DNA of 64,000 nt from Holothuria scabra. Taxonomy: Eukaryota; Echinodermata; Holothuroidea; Aspidochirotida; Holothuriidae. The stretch's first letter is position 1. Each line of letters opens with the position of its first letter. The position numbers were made by a program, and so were the translations under genes. The stretch is taken from the NCBI GenBank assembly GCA_037179385.1, contig CM074179.1:5332001-5396000 (forward strand), written 5' to 3'. The notes under the pieces are model-generated. The model saw nothing but the letters and a program-made list of their open reading frames with translations. It did no database searches and had not been told where the DNA came from. This document shows positions 32,761-43,690 of the stretch, piece by piece.

Positions 32761-33800
32761 CTAGCTTACAACAACGTTTAAATTACTATGTACCTTTTCG
32801 CTAGCTTTGTTCTTTTTACATGTAAGCTTGTTATGACCATCAGTATGACAAACACTACAAGTAACAGTAAATTTCACATCTCGTTGGCATGTAACACCCA
32901 GGTACTCAACCCGGTTTTGCTTCATCATAACCTGTTGAAGTGCATCTATCCCATTGTGATTTGATGACCGAAAGTACCAAGACGTAACACTGTCATTCAT
33001 TTTTTCCATTCCTTGTTGGGAAAAGATATTAATATCAACACGAATACGAATTGCTTCTGGCACATAATACATCAATACATGCATGTATGGGGTTACATCT
33101 TTGGCTTGATAGGTTCTTACACACAGTTGTACCCATTCCTTACACTTAACAGATAGTGACTCTACATCACCAGTATCCTTACTACTAAAATTCTGCCATA
33201 GTAAAGAAATGCTACTTAACTTGTGGTGTCCCGGGATAAGTTTGTCTAAACTGATACTGTTTTGCATGGTCACATGCTCAGGACCTGTAAAATCTCTGCA
33301 TGATATAGTGTCTGTGGCTTTGTCAACATAAAATTTCCATTTTATTCCAACACTACTGATATAGTCTTCAAATGCTGTAATATTTTTGGCTTTTGATCTA
33401 TTCAAGTCTTTTACATTTTTTTGAAAGGTTGTTCAATGAACGTAGCTCTGCAATTAATTGATTAACCAACTGGTCAGAGATTCTCATGAATAAATGAAGA
33501 ACATCTGGAATACAATTTTGAATGGAAATAGACTGAAAAATTGGTTTGTTTATACACCCAAATTTGTCCTTTTTTCTTTTACAAAATTTGTTTATATCAC
33601 TAATTGTTCGAGCACCAAACTCCTTGTCAGATTGTGACCACTTAAGTGTGGTGTCTCATCTTTCTTCGGCAGAGCAAGTGCACCATGCACATGAATACAT
33701 GAGTACATTTAGAAACTTCAGATCTGTAACTAACACATACTCTAGTGAGTATGTTTTCTCCTTCGTCTAGCACAGTCTTCCACCAGGCCTTCAAGATTTT
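32761..33800 (-). pseudogene. Unclassified transposon-associated gene with C-terminal CCHC knuckle
   Basis: A clean minus-strand frame 33405-32761 (214 codons) carries VTPYMHVLMYYVP, FSQQGMEKMNDSVT and a C-terminal knuckle CSVCHTDGHNKLTC. Upstream, after one stop at about 33403, the same reading continues with PIFQSISIQNCIPDVLHLFM and RISDQLVNQLIAELRSLN. Before that come CAWCTCSAEE and LKWSQSDKEFGARTISD (33740-33600). The order of Cys/Trp-Cys block, D-rich helix block and C-terminal knuckle resembles uncharacterised metazoan proteins that I associate with DNA transposons. I cannot name the superfamily. One stop and a frame change make it a pseudogene unless introns explain them. Confidence 0.5.
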
Positions 33801-33849
33801 GCTGTGAAGTCTTCCTAATGCATTTTCCTTAGCAACCCAGGGTTAAATT

Positions 33850-34115
33850 CCATTTGAAACCATTCGCCAGTGGTCTGAATGGTTCCGAATGGTATTTTTC
33901 ACACTGTATTTTTGGACAGTTCTGGATGGTCCCGAAGGGTTCCATATGCAAATGGTTTTTAACTGGTCCCAAATGGTGTTGAATGGTACCATTTGCAAAT
34001 GGTCTCCAAATGGCTACAAATGACTACAACCATTCACAAATGGCTTGTGAATGGTTCATTTTGTTATGCAACAGGAAACCACCCACAAATGGTCTGCAAT
34101 GGTTTCTATGTGCAA
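33850..34115. repeat. Degenerate AATGGT-rich repeat tract
   Basis: The hexamer AATGGT or its close variants recur roughly every 10-25 bp across 260 bp, often as CAAATGGT, with inverted ACCATT copies among them. It looks like a decayed short tandem repeat with mixed orientation. Confidence 0.6.
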
Positions 34116-37100
34116 GTTGTTTGAGATGGAAAATACTGCACAGTTGCTGTAAAACCAAAATTAATTAAAACAATATAAGAATTTAACTATAGTAGCAACA
34201 AGCTTACAGAACAGTAATAATGGATTGCACATCATGCAGAGCTGGCAACCCAGTTGAAGGATACTACATGTAATGGGTGAGATGTGATACTTACAAGGTA
34301 AATGAAGAACAACACAAATAGTCCATAAGAGTACAACTTCACTCAAATTCAAAAGTCATTTGTTACAAACTTAAACACATGTAAAAACAGTTCATGGTGT
34401 CCAAAATCATGTAATACGCACTCATATGCAAACACAACACAATATAGACAAAAAATATAGCTCGTTGTAATTCAAATGTAGGGTACACCTTTCAGTAAAC
34501 GAATGAAAAAAATCACACTGTAGGTTTTCTTTCCAAGGAAGGAAAGGTAGAAAAATTATCGACGAGAATGTTTTGCCCATACTAAAAAAAAACACTTCTG
34601 ACTTTCAGATTGAAATCAAAGTTCGGTCAAAATATTAAAATGGTTCACCAAGTAATTTATACTGTAACTTTAAGCACCAGTTATTTCACATTTACAGTTA
34701 AAATAATAGGGATTTCCATGGTGAAATGCATTTCATGAAAAATAATAGAGTAGGCTTCAGTCTTCTCATATTTCCCAAATAAAACAAACTTTGGTAACTG
34801 TTTGGTCCATGAAAAACTTTTCTCATGGTTATCCAAGTTGAAAGAGTAAGATGTTTTAACACAATTAAATGCCTTTAGAGGCTGCACACAGGGCACACGA
34901 AAGGTCCACGAAGGGGAAATTTATTTTGTTTCCAAATCCAATGGCTGCATTCTTCGTCCGATCCTCCCGTTTACTCCTGAGTAAAGGAAATATTCCACAC
35001 CAAGGATTCAACACTTCTTAATTACATCATCCTGACAGTTTAAACAAGACCGTTCAATTTATCAGATTACAATAAATGTGGCACAAAAACTAGGACACCA
35101 GCATTTCCTTTGTAAATTGTTACTGGTCCGTAGCCTTCTGTGGCAATATCTTTTTGAGTGTTGTGGTCAATTCAAAGATGCCTCTCATAAGTTGTCCTGT
35201 AACTGCTGTATCTACTTCAACGCTTTTCTGTAGTTCTCCAACCTCAGGACTCATTCTCACTCCACAGCAAGAACATCAAAAGGTACAGTAGCCTGCATGT
35301 CATGGATATGTTATAATTCAACAATCAGGACTGCTCATATTATGTGATAACGAAAACAGGCTTTGTAGTTTCAAACAAGAAAATCGCTATTCAAAAGGAA
35401 GCAGGCCATAAAATGTTACCAGTACATTGGTGTCACAGTTCAATGGCAGGATAACTTGTTCAGTCCATGGCTCCATGTATGCAGTACAATTTCCTCAGTC
35501 ACCAAAATGATTATGCTTGACACTGCTACATGGTACACAGCAGTCCAGACATCAGTGAAAAGTATTTAAGACACTGAAAAATAACTCCATCAGCTGTGCA
35601 GGACAAGCAGGAGACAGTTTCACTATGATGTCATTCTGTTTGGGAAATGAAAAATGAAATTTTAAAAAGTATATAAAAAGTTGTACAACAAAATGGTTTT
35701 AAAGGGTAAAATCTTCTTGATAAAAGAAAACTTATTTAAAAGCAACAGCTAAGCATCAAAATTTTGTTCTTTCATCATATTTTTAGACTTCAATATTGCA
35801 TATTCTGGGTTAACCGAGCAGTAAATTTCATATTTGAAGAGAAACAATATTGTCACGTAACTCTAAACAGCCAATCATGGAACAAGACAGTCTACTACAC
35901 TACTTCACGTTGGGGTGACTGCTTTTGTTTTTTTAAAGACATTGTCTCTGTTTGTTTGCACTGTGGTATAGGCCTGTTGAATTCAAAAACTAATTATTTA
36001 TCATACGCACACAAATAAAAATAGGCCTAGGCCTGCAACAAATTGTGTACCTGTTTATTATTTAGGCCCGATGCTACAGAACCTTAATACTTACATATAA
36101 AGATGGAAACATGCAAAAAGCAATTCCTTTTCCATCCTGTTATTTTTGAGTCAGCACCCAAAAGGAAAGAGACAAGTCTTCATAACCAACCCCCGCCCCC
36201 CCCCCCCCCCCTCCAAAAGAAAAGAAAAAACAGTTTACTCCAACTTCAAATTTTACCATGATCTGGGGTCAACTATTTTGAGTATGACTAGGCTATTAGC
36301 ATATCATATGTCCATCCCTCTTCTCCTTGTAGGCTATAAAATGTCCACCCCCCCCCAGTAAAACGGTCTGCTTTATAAATTAGTGCTACGAACTGTCTTG
36401 TGGAACCGCTACTAGGGCCTATAAACATTAGGCCTGACTGTTAACACAGCAGCGCCCATTCATTGATGCAGTCTTTTGCTATTAGTTTTCACTAACATTT
36501 GTTCATTGCTTATTGGTCTCTCTGGTGCAGTAGTTTAAAAACATGTTCCTTTACTTACTGTGCTTCAGCATTTCATGAACGTCCTCTTAGGAAAGCAGTC
36601 TTGCCCTTTCACTTCACGTTTCTTGAATTCATGACACCTGCACACCACTGCATAGCACTCTCTGTAGTGTAAGTACAGTACTGTAGCTCTTGTACTAGCT
36701 AGCTGTGCCCGCGCCTATTTTGTTACATTGCACTGTGCATGTGATGTACACATGGGTGTACAGCATCTGTGAGCTTTGTATGGTGCCGTGCAAGTGCTGT
36801 ATCATGCTTTGTTTGCACGCTAAGCTATTACGTAATAGCTCCATTCAAACAAGCATTGTATTGTACTTTGATCCTGTTCAGTGTCACGGTTATCATAAGG
36901 ATGAGCAACTTGAAAGGCAACAAAGATATGCATCAGCATGATGGGGAGGGGGATTGGAATTGTGTATGGAGAAAATGGAGAGAAGAAATGAGCTGTGCCC
37001 CTGGACTGTAGATGATACCAGGCTGCAAAGCTACAGCTACAAAATTTCAAAGTGTTGTTGGGGTATACGAGGATATCGAGTACGGGTTAAGAAAGTGCCA

Positions 37101-37691
37101 GAAAGTGGAGTGGGGATGGGAGTCAAGAGGTCTCGGGTGTGGGTCGGGTATTGGAATGGCAAGAAGAATTTCCTATTTCAGCTGATATCCGTGCCGTGCA
37201 TTAGAGTATCTCTGTGTATTCTTTCCAAGGTAGGGGAGGGGGTTACACTGTTAGGGAAAACTGAAGCTAAAATTTTCAGGGAAATCCAGGGGTGCGGTTG
37301 TTGGCCTACTCGAGTTGCTATGGACGGCTTTACTGTAACCCCCAATTCATTTGAGCCCCACAAAATTTGATAAGTGTGCCCCGCCCTCTCTAAAAATTCC
37401 TATCAATAAAATGTGCCTGGGGAAATGATCAGGAAAATATTCAGGCTGAGAAGAATCTAAACTGGTTTAGGTTAATACAAAGTTTCTTACTTTCCTGTCT
37501 ACACCTTCAATTGTACCTGTGTAAAAATTGTGAGAGATGTAACAAATCCAGTTGGTTATAACTTATTTGTTTCATTGAGCTGTACACTGTTACACCAACA
37601 GACAACTTGACCATTTGCATCATGTACATGCATGTTGAACTGGACATGTTCCATTGATGTACATAATATATACCATTCACTGAATGGTTTC
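34116..37691. other. Long non-coding stretch
   Basis: No recognised gene. A minus-strand 44-codon stretch at 35254-35120 (MSPEVGELQKSVEVDTAVTG) has protein-like composition and could be an exon, but has no family. A plus open frame of 138 codons at 36954-37370 has no domain and is not called. C runs at 36187 and 36349. Confidence 0.4.
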
Positions 37692-38330
37692 CAGTTTGAA
37701 CCATTAAAGGCTAAATTAATCGAGCGTACTTCCACTTCTGAGCAAAAGCGGTTACATCAATTACTCATCTCGGAAGAATTGGGAGATAGGAAACCCTCAC
37801 AACTGCTTAGGCGCATGCGCCAATTGTGAGGAGAACGCCAGCTGGAGGATAGTATTTTCAAAACCCTATTTTTGCAACGCTTGCCGACTAATGTTCAGTT
37901 GATACTGGCATCAACTCTCTCTCCTGGCAACTGGCATCTGATCTCTCCTTGCTGACAAGATTTTAGAAGTCACACCCTCTGTAGAAACAGTTCCTCCAGC
38001 CAACCCACTACCTACCACCGGAAGGGCTACTGCCGCTAGTTCACGCAGCACGCAGCACTTCAAATGAGATTGACGACTTACGCTCCTTAGTTGCAAAGTT
38101 GTCCACTAAGGTTGATGCCTTGACCGATCAACTTGCACAGCGTAGTAGGGGGAGTTCTAGGGATCGTAATTATAGAAGAAGACGTCAATCCTCTAGATCA
38201 AGGTCAAATTCTAGGCCCAGGTATTACGAAAAGCCAGCAGGTTTTTGCTGGTATCACTTTAGGTTTGGTGATAAGGCAGATAATAAGGCAAAGTCTACTT
38301 GTCGTCAATTTTATGTTACCGATCGTACGA
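37692..38330 (+). pseudogene. gypsy Gag C-terminal part
   Basis: FEPLKAKLIERTSTSEQKRL followed by LISEELGDRKPSQLLRRMRQ is a conserved CsRn1-type capsid segment. The LQRLPTNVQLILAS-like block near 37880 follows in another frame. Then a basic Ser/Arg stretch (RSRGSSRDRNYRRRRQSS) at 38150 and the C-x2-H...C motif FCWYHFRFGDKAD near 38247. Several frameshifts. Confidence 0.72.
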
Positions 38331-39345
38331 CAGGCACCCGATTTTTAATGACACAGGCGCAGACGTTAGTGTTTATCCTGCTTCACCAGCAGAAAAGAAA
38401 TGTAAGACTCATTCGTCCTTAAGAGCGGCCAATAAGACAGTCATCACTACTCATGGTCAACGTTTGTTGAATTTAGATTTAGGGTTACGTCGTGCTTTTC
38501 AATGGGTCTTTCTTATAGCAGATGTTAGTACGCCAATTATAGGTGCTGATTTCTTAGGTCATTTTGCATTATTGGTAGATGTGAAAAATCGTAGACTAAT
38601 TTATTCAGGGACATCCTTGTTTGTCCACGGTATTGAATCAGTAGCACAACCATTAAGCCTCATATTTAGTATTCCTAATGATTCTCCTAAATACTCAGCA
38701 TTATTAAAGGAATACCCAGATATTTTGAGACCATTTTATCAACCATCTACAGTTAAGCATAATATTACACACCATATTACTACTAAAGGTCCACCAGTTA
38801 CTTGTCGTCCACGTCGTTTAGCTACATATGCTCCAACTTGGCATTATTCGGCCATCCAAAAGTAATTTAGCATTGCCATTACACTTAGTACCAAAGAAAT
38901 CTGGCGATTGGCGCCCTTGTGGAGACTACCGTGCGCTCAATAATGCAACTATTCCAGATAATTATCCAATTCCGCATATCCACGATTTTGCAGCATCACT
39001 TCATGGTAAGACAATTTTTTCCAAGTTAGACCTTGTCAGAGCTTACCACCACATACCAGTAGAACCGGAAGACATTCCTAAGACCGCTATAACCACACCA
39101 TTTGGTTCATTTGAGTTTCTACGTATGCCCTTTGGCCTCAGAAATTCGGCTCAATCCTTTCAAAGGTTCAAAGATCAAGTTCTTAGGGGCCTCCCATTTG
39201 TTTTTGTGTATATTGATGATTTATTAGTAGCTAGGTTCCACTCCGGAGGAACATTACGCGCATCTCCAGCAATTATTCCAACGACTCCATGAGCATGGTG
39301 TTGTAGTCAACCCAGAGAAATGTTTTTGGAGTATCGTCTATTGTA
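38299..39345 (+). pseudogene. gypsy protease and reverse transcriptase
   Basis: Protease with intact-looking DTGADVSVYPAS near 38351 and a flap/C-terminal part PIIGADFLGHFALLVDV near 38540. The RT begins after [12 protein letters not shown]; a frame change at about 38835 joins [70 protein letters not shown] and the catalytic YIDDLLVA near 39215. The thumb is frameshifted near 39235. Confidence 0.85.
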
Positions 39346-39348
39346 TTT

Positions 39349-39900
39349 TTGGGTCATCATGTGGATTGTGACGGTGTTCGTCCATTAGAAGCTAAAGTTA
39401 CAGATATTCAGAATTTTCCTGCACCTACTTCGCTTATTAGTTTATGTTTCTTGGCCTTATTAACTTCTTTAGGAGGTTCATTCCTAATTGTGCCAAAAAT
39501 GCTTCATTTAGTTGTAATGAGTCTCAACAAGCAGCATTTAACAAGGTCAAGTTGGACTTGGCTTCGCTCACGTTATTAGTCCATCTAGTGCCTGAAGCGC
39601 CATTATGTATTATGGCTGATGCATCCGACGTAGCTATAGGCGGTGCATTACAACAATTTGTCAATAGCTCTTGGCAACCAATTACATTTTTCTCTAAGAG
39701 ATTACAACCTGCTGAGGCTAAGGTTGTAATCACCTTCGGGAGAGAACTCTTAGCAATTTATCTAACCATTCGTCATTTTCGACATTATTTAGAAGGCAGA
39801 CAATTCTGTGTCTATACTGACCATTAACTTATGCATTTAACACCAAGCCAGATCGCTACTCACCGAGAGAGATTCGCCATATCAAAGGTACAGACAATGT
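39349..39900 (+). pseudogene. gypsy connection and RNase H
   Basis: FLGLINFFRRFIPNCAKNAS near 39446, then RNase H with ADASDVAIGGALQQF (first catalytic Asp), RELLAIYLTIRHFRHYLEG (Glu) and VYTDH (Asp) at about 39822. A short deletion right after TDH truncates the domain. Confidence 0.82.
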
Positions 39901-40029
39901 TGTCGCCGATGCTCTCTCTAGACCTAATCTTGATGCATTTACAACTGTCGATGTCAAAATTGATTTAGAAAAGATCGCTCAACGTGAAGATGACGAGTTA
40001 CATAACTCTTCACTGGAATTAGCGTCACG

Positions 40030-40775
40030 TTTTCGAATCTTTGCATTCTTTAACTCATCCTGGAATTAGAGCTTCACAACGGCTCATCAGGCAACGATTT
40101 GTATGGCCTACTATTAACAAATACGTCCGACATTGGGCAAGGTCATGTTTGCAGTGTTAGAAATCAAAGTCCAGCGTCATACAGTAACACCGGTCAGAAA
40201 TTTTGCTCCACCTGCTTCACGTTATAGTCATGTACATATTGATATTGTGGGGCCTTTACCGCCGTCTCATAGTAATACTTGGCCAGAAGCCATTCCCACT
40301 TCCGATACCACTGCTGAAACCATTGCCAGTACTTTTGTTCAGAGATGGGTAGCAATTTTTGGTGTTACAGCCTATGTAACGACAGATAGAGGTCCACCAT
40401 TCGAAGCTAATCTATGTAGGCGTCCTGCTGAAATGTTTGGTACAAAACGTATTAGAACCACAGCTTATCACCCCTCGGCAAATGGTCTTGTGGAGCGTTT
40501 TCACCGCCAGCTCAAAGGAGCACTTAAGGCGCAGGTTAATCCGACCTCATTGACTGAAGCTCTACCTATTGTTCTTCTAGGCATTCGTTCGTTACCTAGG
40601 GCTGATACTAATTGCAGTGTGGCAGAGATGGTTTTTGGTACAACTCTTGCCTTACCATCCGATATAGTTACAAAGACTGGAGATTATATTCCTGATCCTT
40701 GTGATTATGTAGATAGACTCCGGCAACATATGTCCAACATGAGACCTTTCGTTACCAGAACGACCACAAGATCGT
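40030..40775 (+). pseudogene. gypsy integrase, N-terminal part
   Basis: An HHCC zinc region is readable near 40040-40150 (LTHPGIRASQRLIRQRF, then RSCLQC). Catalytic core: VHIDIVGPLPPS (first Asp), a deletion, then VTTDRGPPFEANL (second Asp) and HPSANGLVERFHRQLKGALK (Glu). Ends at the LINE insertion in SSHIP. Confidence 0.83.
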
Positions 40776-41023
40776 CTCATATACCGAGAGTTTTTCTTTT
40801 CAGTGCATTGAAACGGCACATGCAAACAAAATCAAAACAAACCAGATCAGGCGGAAACATCAAACTGCTTAATCCAATAGCATTAGGTATGTAAATAGTC
40901 TTAGTCATAGTTCCTTTTATTGCAATGAACATAAAGACTATTTACATACCTAATTACATGGGCCAATCCCATCACGACCACGCAACACTCGAGCTATTTA
41001 CACAAAACTATGTAAAGATAATA

Positions 41024-42926
41024 TTACAAGTTAACTATGACCCCTCCAGCCCGCACCGAAACAAGCGGACCCCACCTTCTGCTGAACGTCGACCTTGGCA
41101 AACGAACGAAGTCAGCCTCCACCCTCACCTTAACCTCCGCTTTTACCGATGCCAGGAGGACGTCAGCAGTCCCACCCTTTCCCCTAAATACAATATTGCA
41201 CCGGTCTCTCCATATGGCAAGCTTCACGGAAGCCGAGACAAAGGTAATTATCCCGCAAACACTCGCAAGGCGGGGGCGAAAGACCATACAGTGCATAGTC
41301 CTGACCGACCGCCCAGCTGTTGGAAAACGTGAGGCGATCAGCCAGGACTTGAAACCATTCCCACAGGAGGGCCACAAAATCACACTGCCAAAACACATGA
41401 GGCACACTCTCCCACTTTGTGCATCCAGTACGGGGGCAAGTGCCATCCCCAAGACGCCACCGAAGGCGCTTGAGGTACTAACAATGGCGTCGTGTGCAAT
41501 TCGCCACAGCAGGTCTCGCCGGTGGTAATCGAGTGACTTGCTGTGGACTACACGCCACACTTCCGGTCCCGACGCATAGTTGTTGGGTCGGACCTGTCCA
41601 ACCATGTCATCAAAAATGGCCTGGTACAGGTCCCCGGCACTGGACTGCGAAACGGCCCCACTGTTGACATAATACGGAGAGCGTCCCCCATGTTGCAATA
41701 TGCCACCGTTGGTCTCCAGCTGTGGGGTACACTGTTACTGAAAAGGGAGGGAAAGTACCAACGAAATGAAAGCCCCCCCCCCAGTAACGCACAAAGAATG
41801 TGAACGGCGAGTGGCTTTCAACGGCACTAAGAACACATCTGCTCAGGAGAAAACGGAGCTTCGAGGGAAGGTGCACCAGACCCAAACCCCCGTACCTACA
41901 TTACTGGTACACCATCTTTCTCTTGACCAGCTCCGTTTTCCCTGACCACAGACACCCAAAAATGGCCCTCTCAAGTCGTATCAAGACCCTCTCTGGAGCA
42001 GCCAGAACAGTGCCCGGATACCACAAGAGAGGGTAAACAAAACGGTTGACTACTGTCACCTTTCCCATAACATCTATCGCCAAAGGATGGCTTCCACCAG
42101 GTCCGCTTTTTCATTCCAGGTAAGTAACTCTGGAGAACCATAACCAAACCATAGGCCATTGATTTTAATGGCGTCGTCAACCCACGATGCTGTGAAAGGG
42201 AGGGACTTCCACCGCCACTTGCCTAGACGGAGTCCCTTGGTTTGACTGGGGTTCAGTCTTGCACCTGTCGCCCTCTGAAAGGTGGACAGCGTGTCAGAGA
42301 GGGCCCTGAATGAAGGGAGGTCGGAGACCACACAAGTGACATCATCAGCATACTGGAGGCATTTGACTTTGGCTCCACCAGGTAAGTGAAAGGGTTTGAA
42401 CGAAGACTACTTGTAAGGCTCTAGTTAGAGATTCGATGAATAACACATAAAGTAGGGGTGACAGTGGGCACCCCTGACGTACCCCACGTCGGACCCTGAA
42501 GGGGTCCGATGGTAGACCATTAACAACAACCCGACTATATACATTACCATACAACAAGGTTACCCAATTAACAAAGGTTGGGCTTAACTTCAATTTCCTC
42601 AATACTTTAAAAAGAAACCCATGATCCACCATGTCGAAGGCCTTCTCCTGGTCAAGGGAGACAAGCGCACATGGCATGTCACGGTCCTTCACATACTCAA
42701 CTAGGTCCCGCAGCAACCAGAGGTTCTGCTGGATACTGTGTCCACGCACCGCGCATGTCTGGTAAGGCCCTACAAGATCCGATTTTGGCTCAAGTGGATC
42801 ACCAGACTTGGGTAGCAAGGTTATTATGCCAGTGCGCTGCGAGGGGCTCAATGAGCCAGCAAAGAAGGAAGAGACGTATACATCACGAAGGTCATGTCCA
42901 ACGGTACCCCAGAAGTGTTTGTAAAA
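41024..42926 (-). pseudogene. LINE ORF2, second (3') copy
   Basis: Begins at FYKHFWGTVGHDLRDVYV, in frame with the preceding copy's zinc motif. It reads RT cleanly through ALVSLDQEKAFDMVDHGFLF, RRGVRQGCPLSPLLYVLF and then a small lesion at the YADD region (42340). After this come TKGLRLGKWRWKSL (42235), the post-RT region and C-terminal domain with HVFWQCDFVALLWEW near 41390. It ends at 41024 and the 3'UTR follows to 40793. A small deletion after LEPK (about 42785) shortens the RT N-terminus. Close to the LINE at 5562-10407. Confidence 0.83.
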
Positions 42927-43690
42927 TGAAAGACCATACAAAGCATAGTCCCGGCCGACCGCCCATGTGTTGCCCATCGTCAAGCGATCAGTCAGGACTT
43001 GGAACCATTCCCAAAGGAGGGCCACAAATTCACACTGCCAAAACACATGTGACACTCTCCCCCACTTTGTGCATCCAGTGCGTGGGCAAATTCCATCTCC
43101 AAGACGCCACCGAAGACGCTTGAGATTAGTCACAATCGCATCATGTGCCATTCGCCACAACAGGTCTCGCCTGCGGTAATCTCATGATCTGGCTGTGGAC
43201 CACACGCCACACTTCCGACCCTGAAGCATAGTGATTGGATTGGACCTTGCCAACCAATTCTTCAAAAACAGCCTGGTATAGGTCTCTTGCACTTAACTGC
43301 GAAACGTAAAATGAAAGACCATACAAAGCATAGTCCCGGCCGACCGCCCATGTGTTGCCCATCGTCAAGCGATCAGTCAGGACTTGGAACCATTCCCAAA
43401 GGAGGGCCACAAATTCACACTGCCAAAACACATGTGACACTCTCCCCCACTTTGTGCATCCAGTGCGTGGGCAAATTCCATCTCCAAGACGCCACCGAAG
43501 ACGCTTGAGATTAGTCACAATCGCATCATGTGCCATTCGCCACAACAGGTCTCGCCTGCGGTAATCTCATGATCTGGCTGTGGACCACACGCCACACTTC
43601 CGACCCTGAAGCATAGTGATTGGATTGGACCTGGCCAACCAATTCTTCAAAAACAGCCTGGTATAGGTCTCTTGCACTTAACTGCGAAAC
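42921..43690. repeat. 385-bp tandem duplication in LINE ORF2
   Basis: Copies 42921-43305 and 43306-43690 differ at about one site (GGACCTTGCC/GGACCTGGCC). Each encodes, on the minus strand, the zinc-type motif region RWRLGDGICPRTGCTKWGRV. The copies end in CATTTTAC, bases that come from the RT part of the downstream LINE, so the duplication occurred after the two LINEs were fused. Confidence 0.95.

Noticed and set aside
36954..37370. 138-codon plus-strand open frame
   Set aside because: No recognisable domain and no splice or codon evidence; the long open frame may be chance in a GC-richer patch.
42345..43160. 271-codon open frame as a novel fused protein
   Set aside because: It is a chance in-frame junction of two LINE ORF2 fragments. 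Reported as a chimera, not as a gene.
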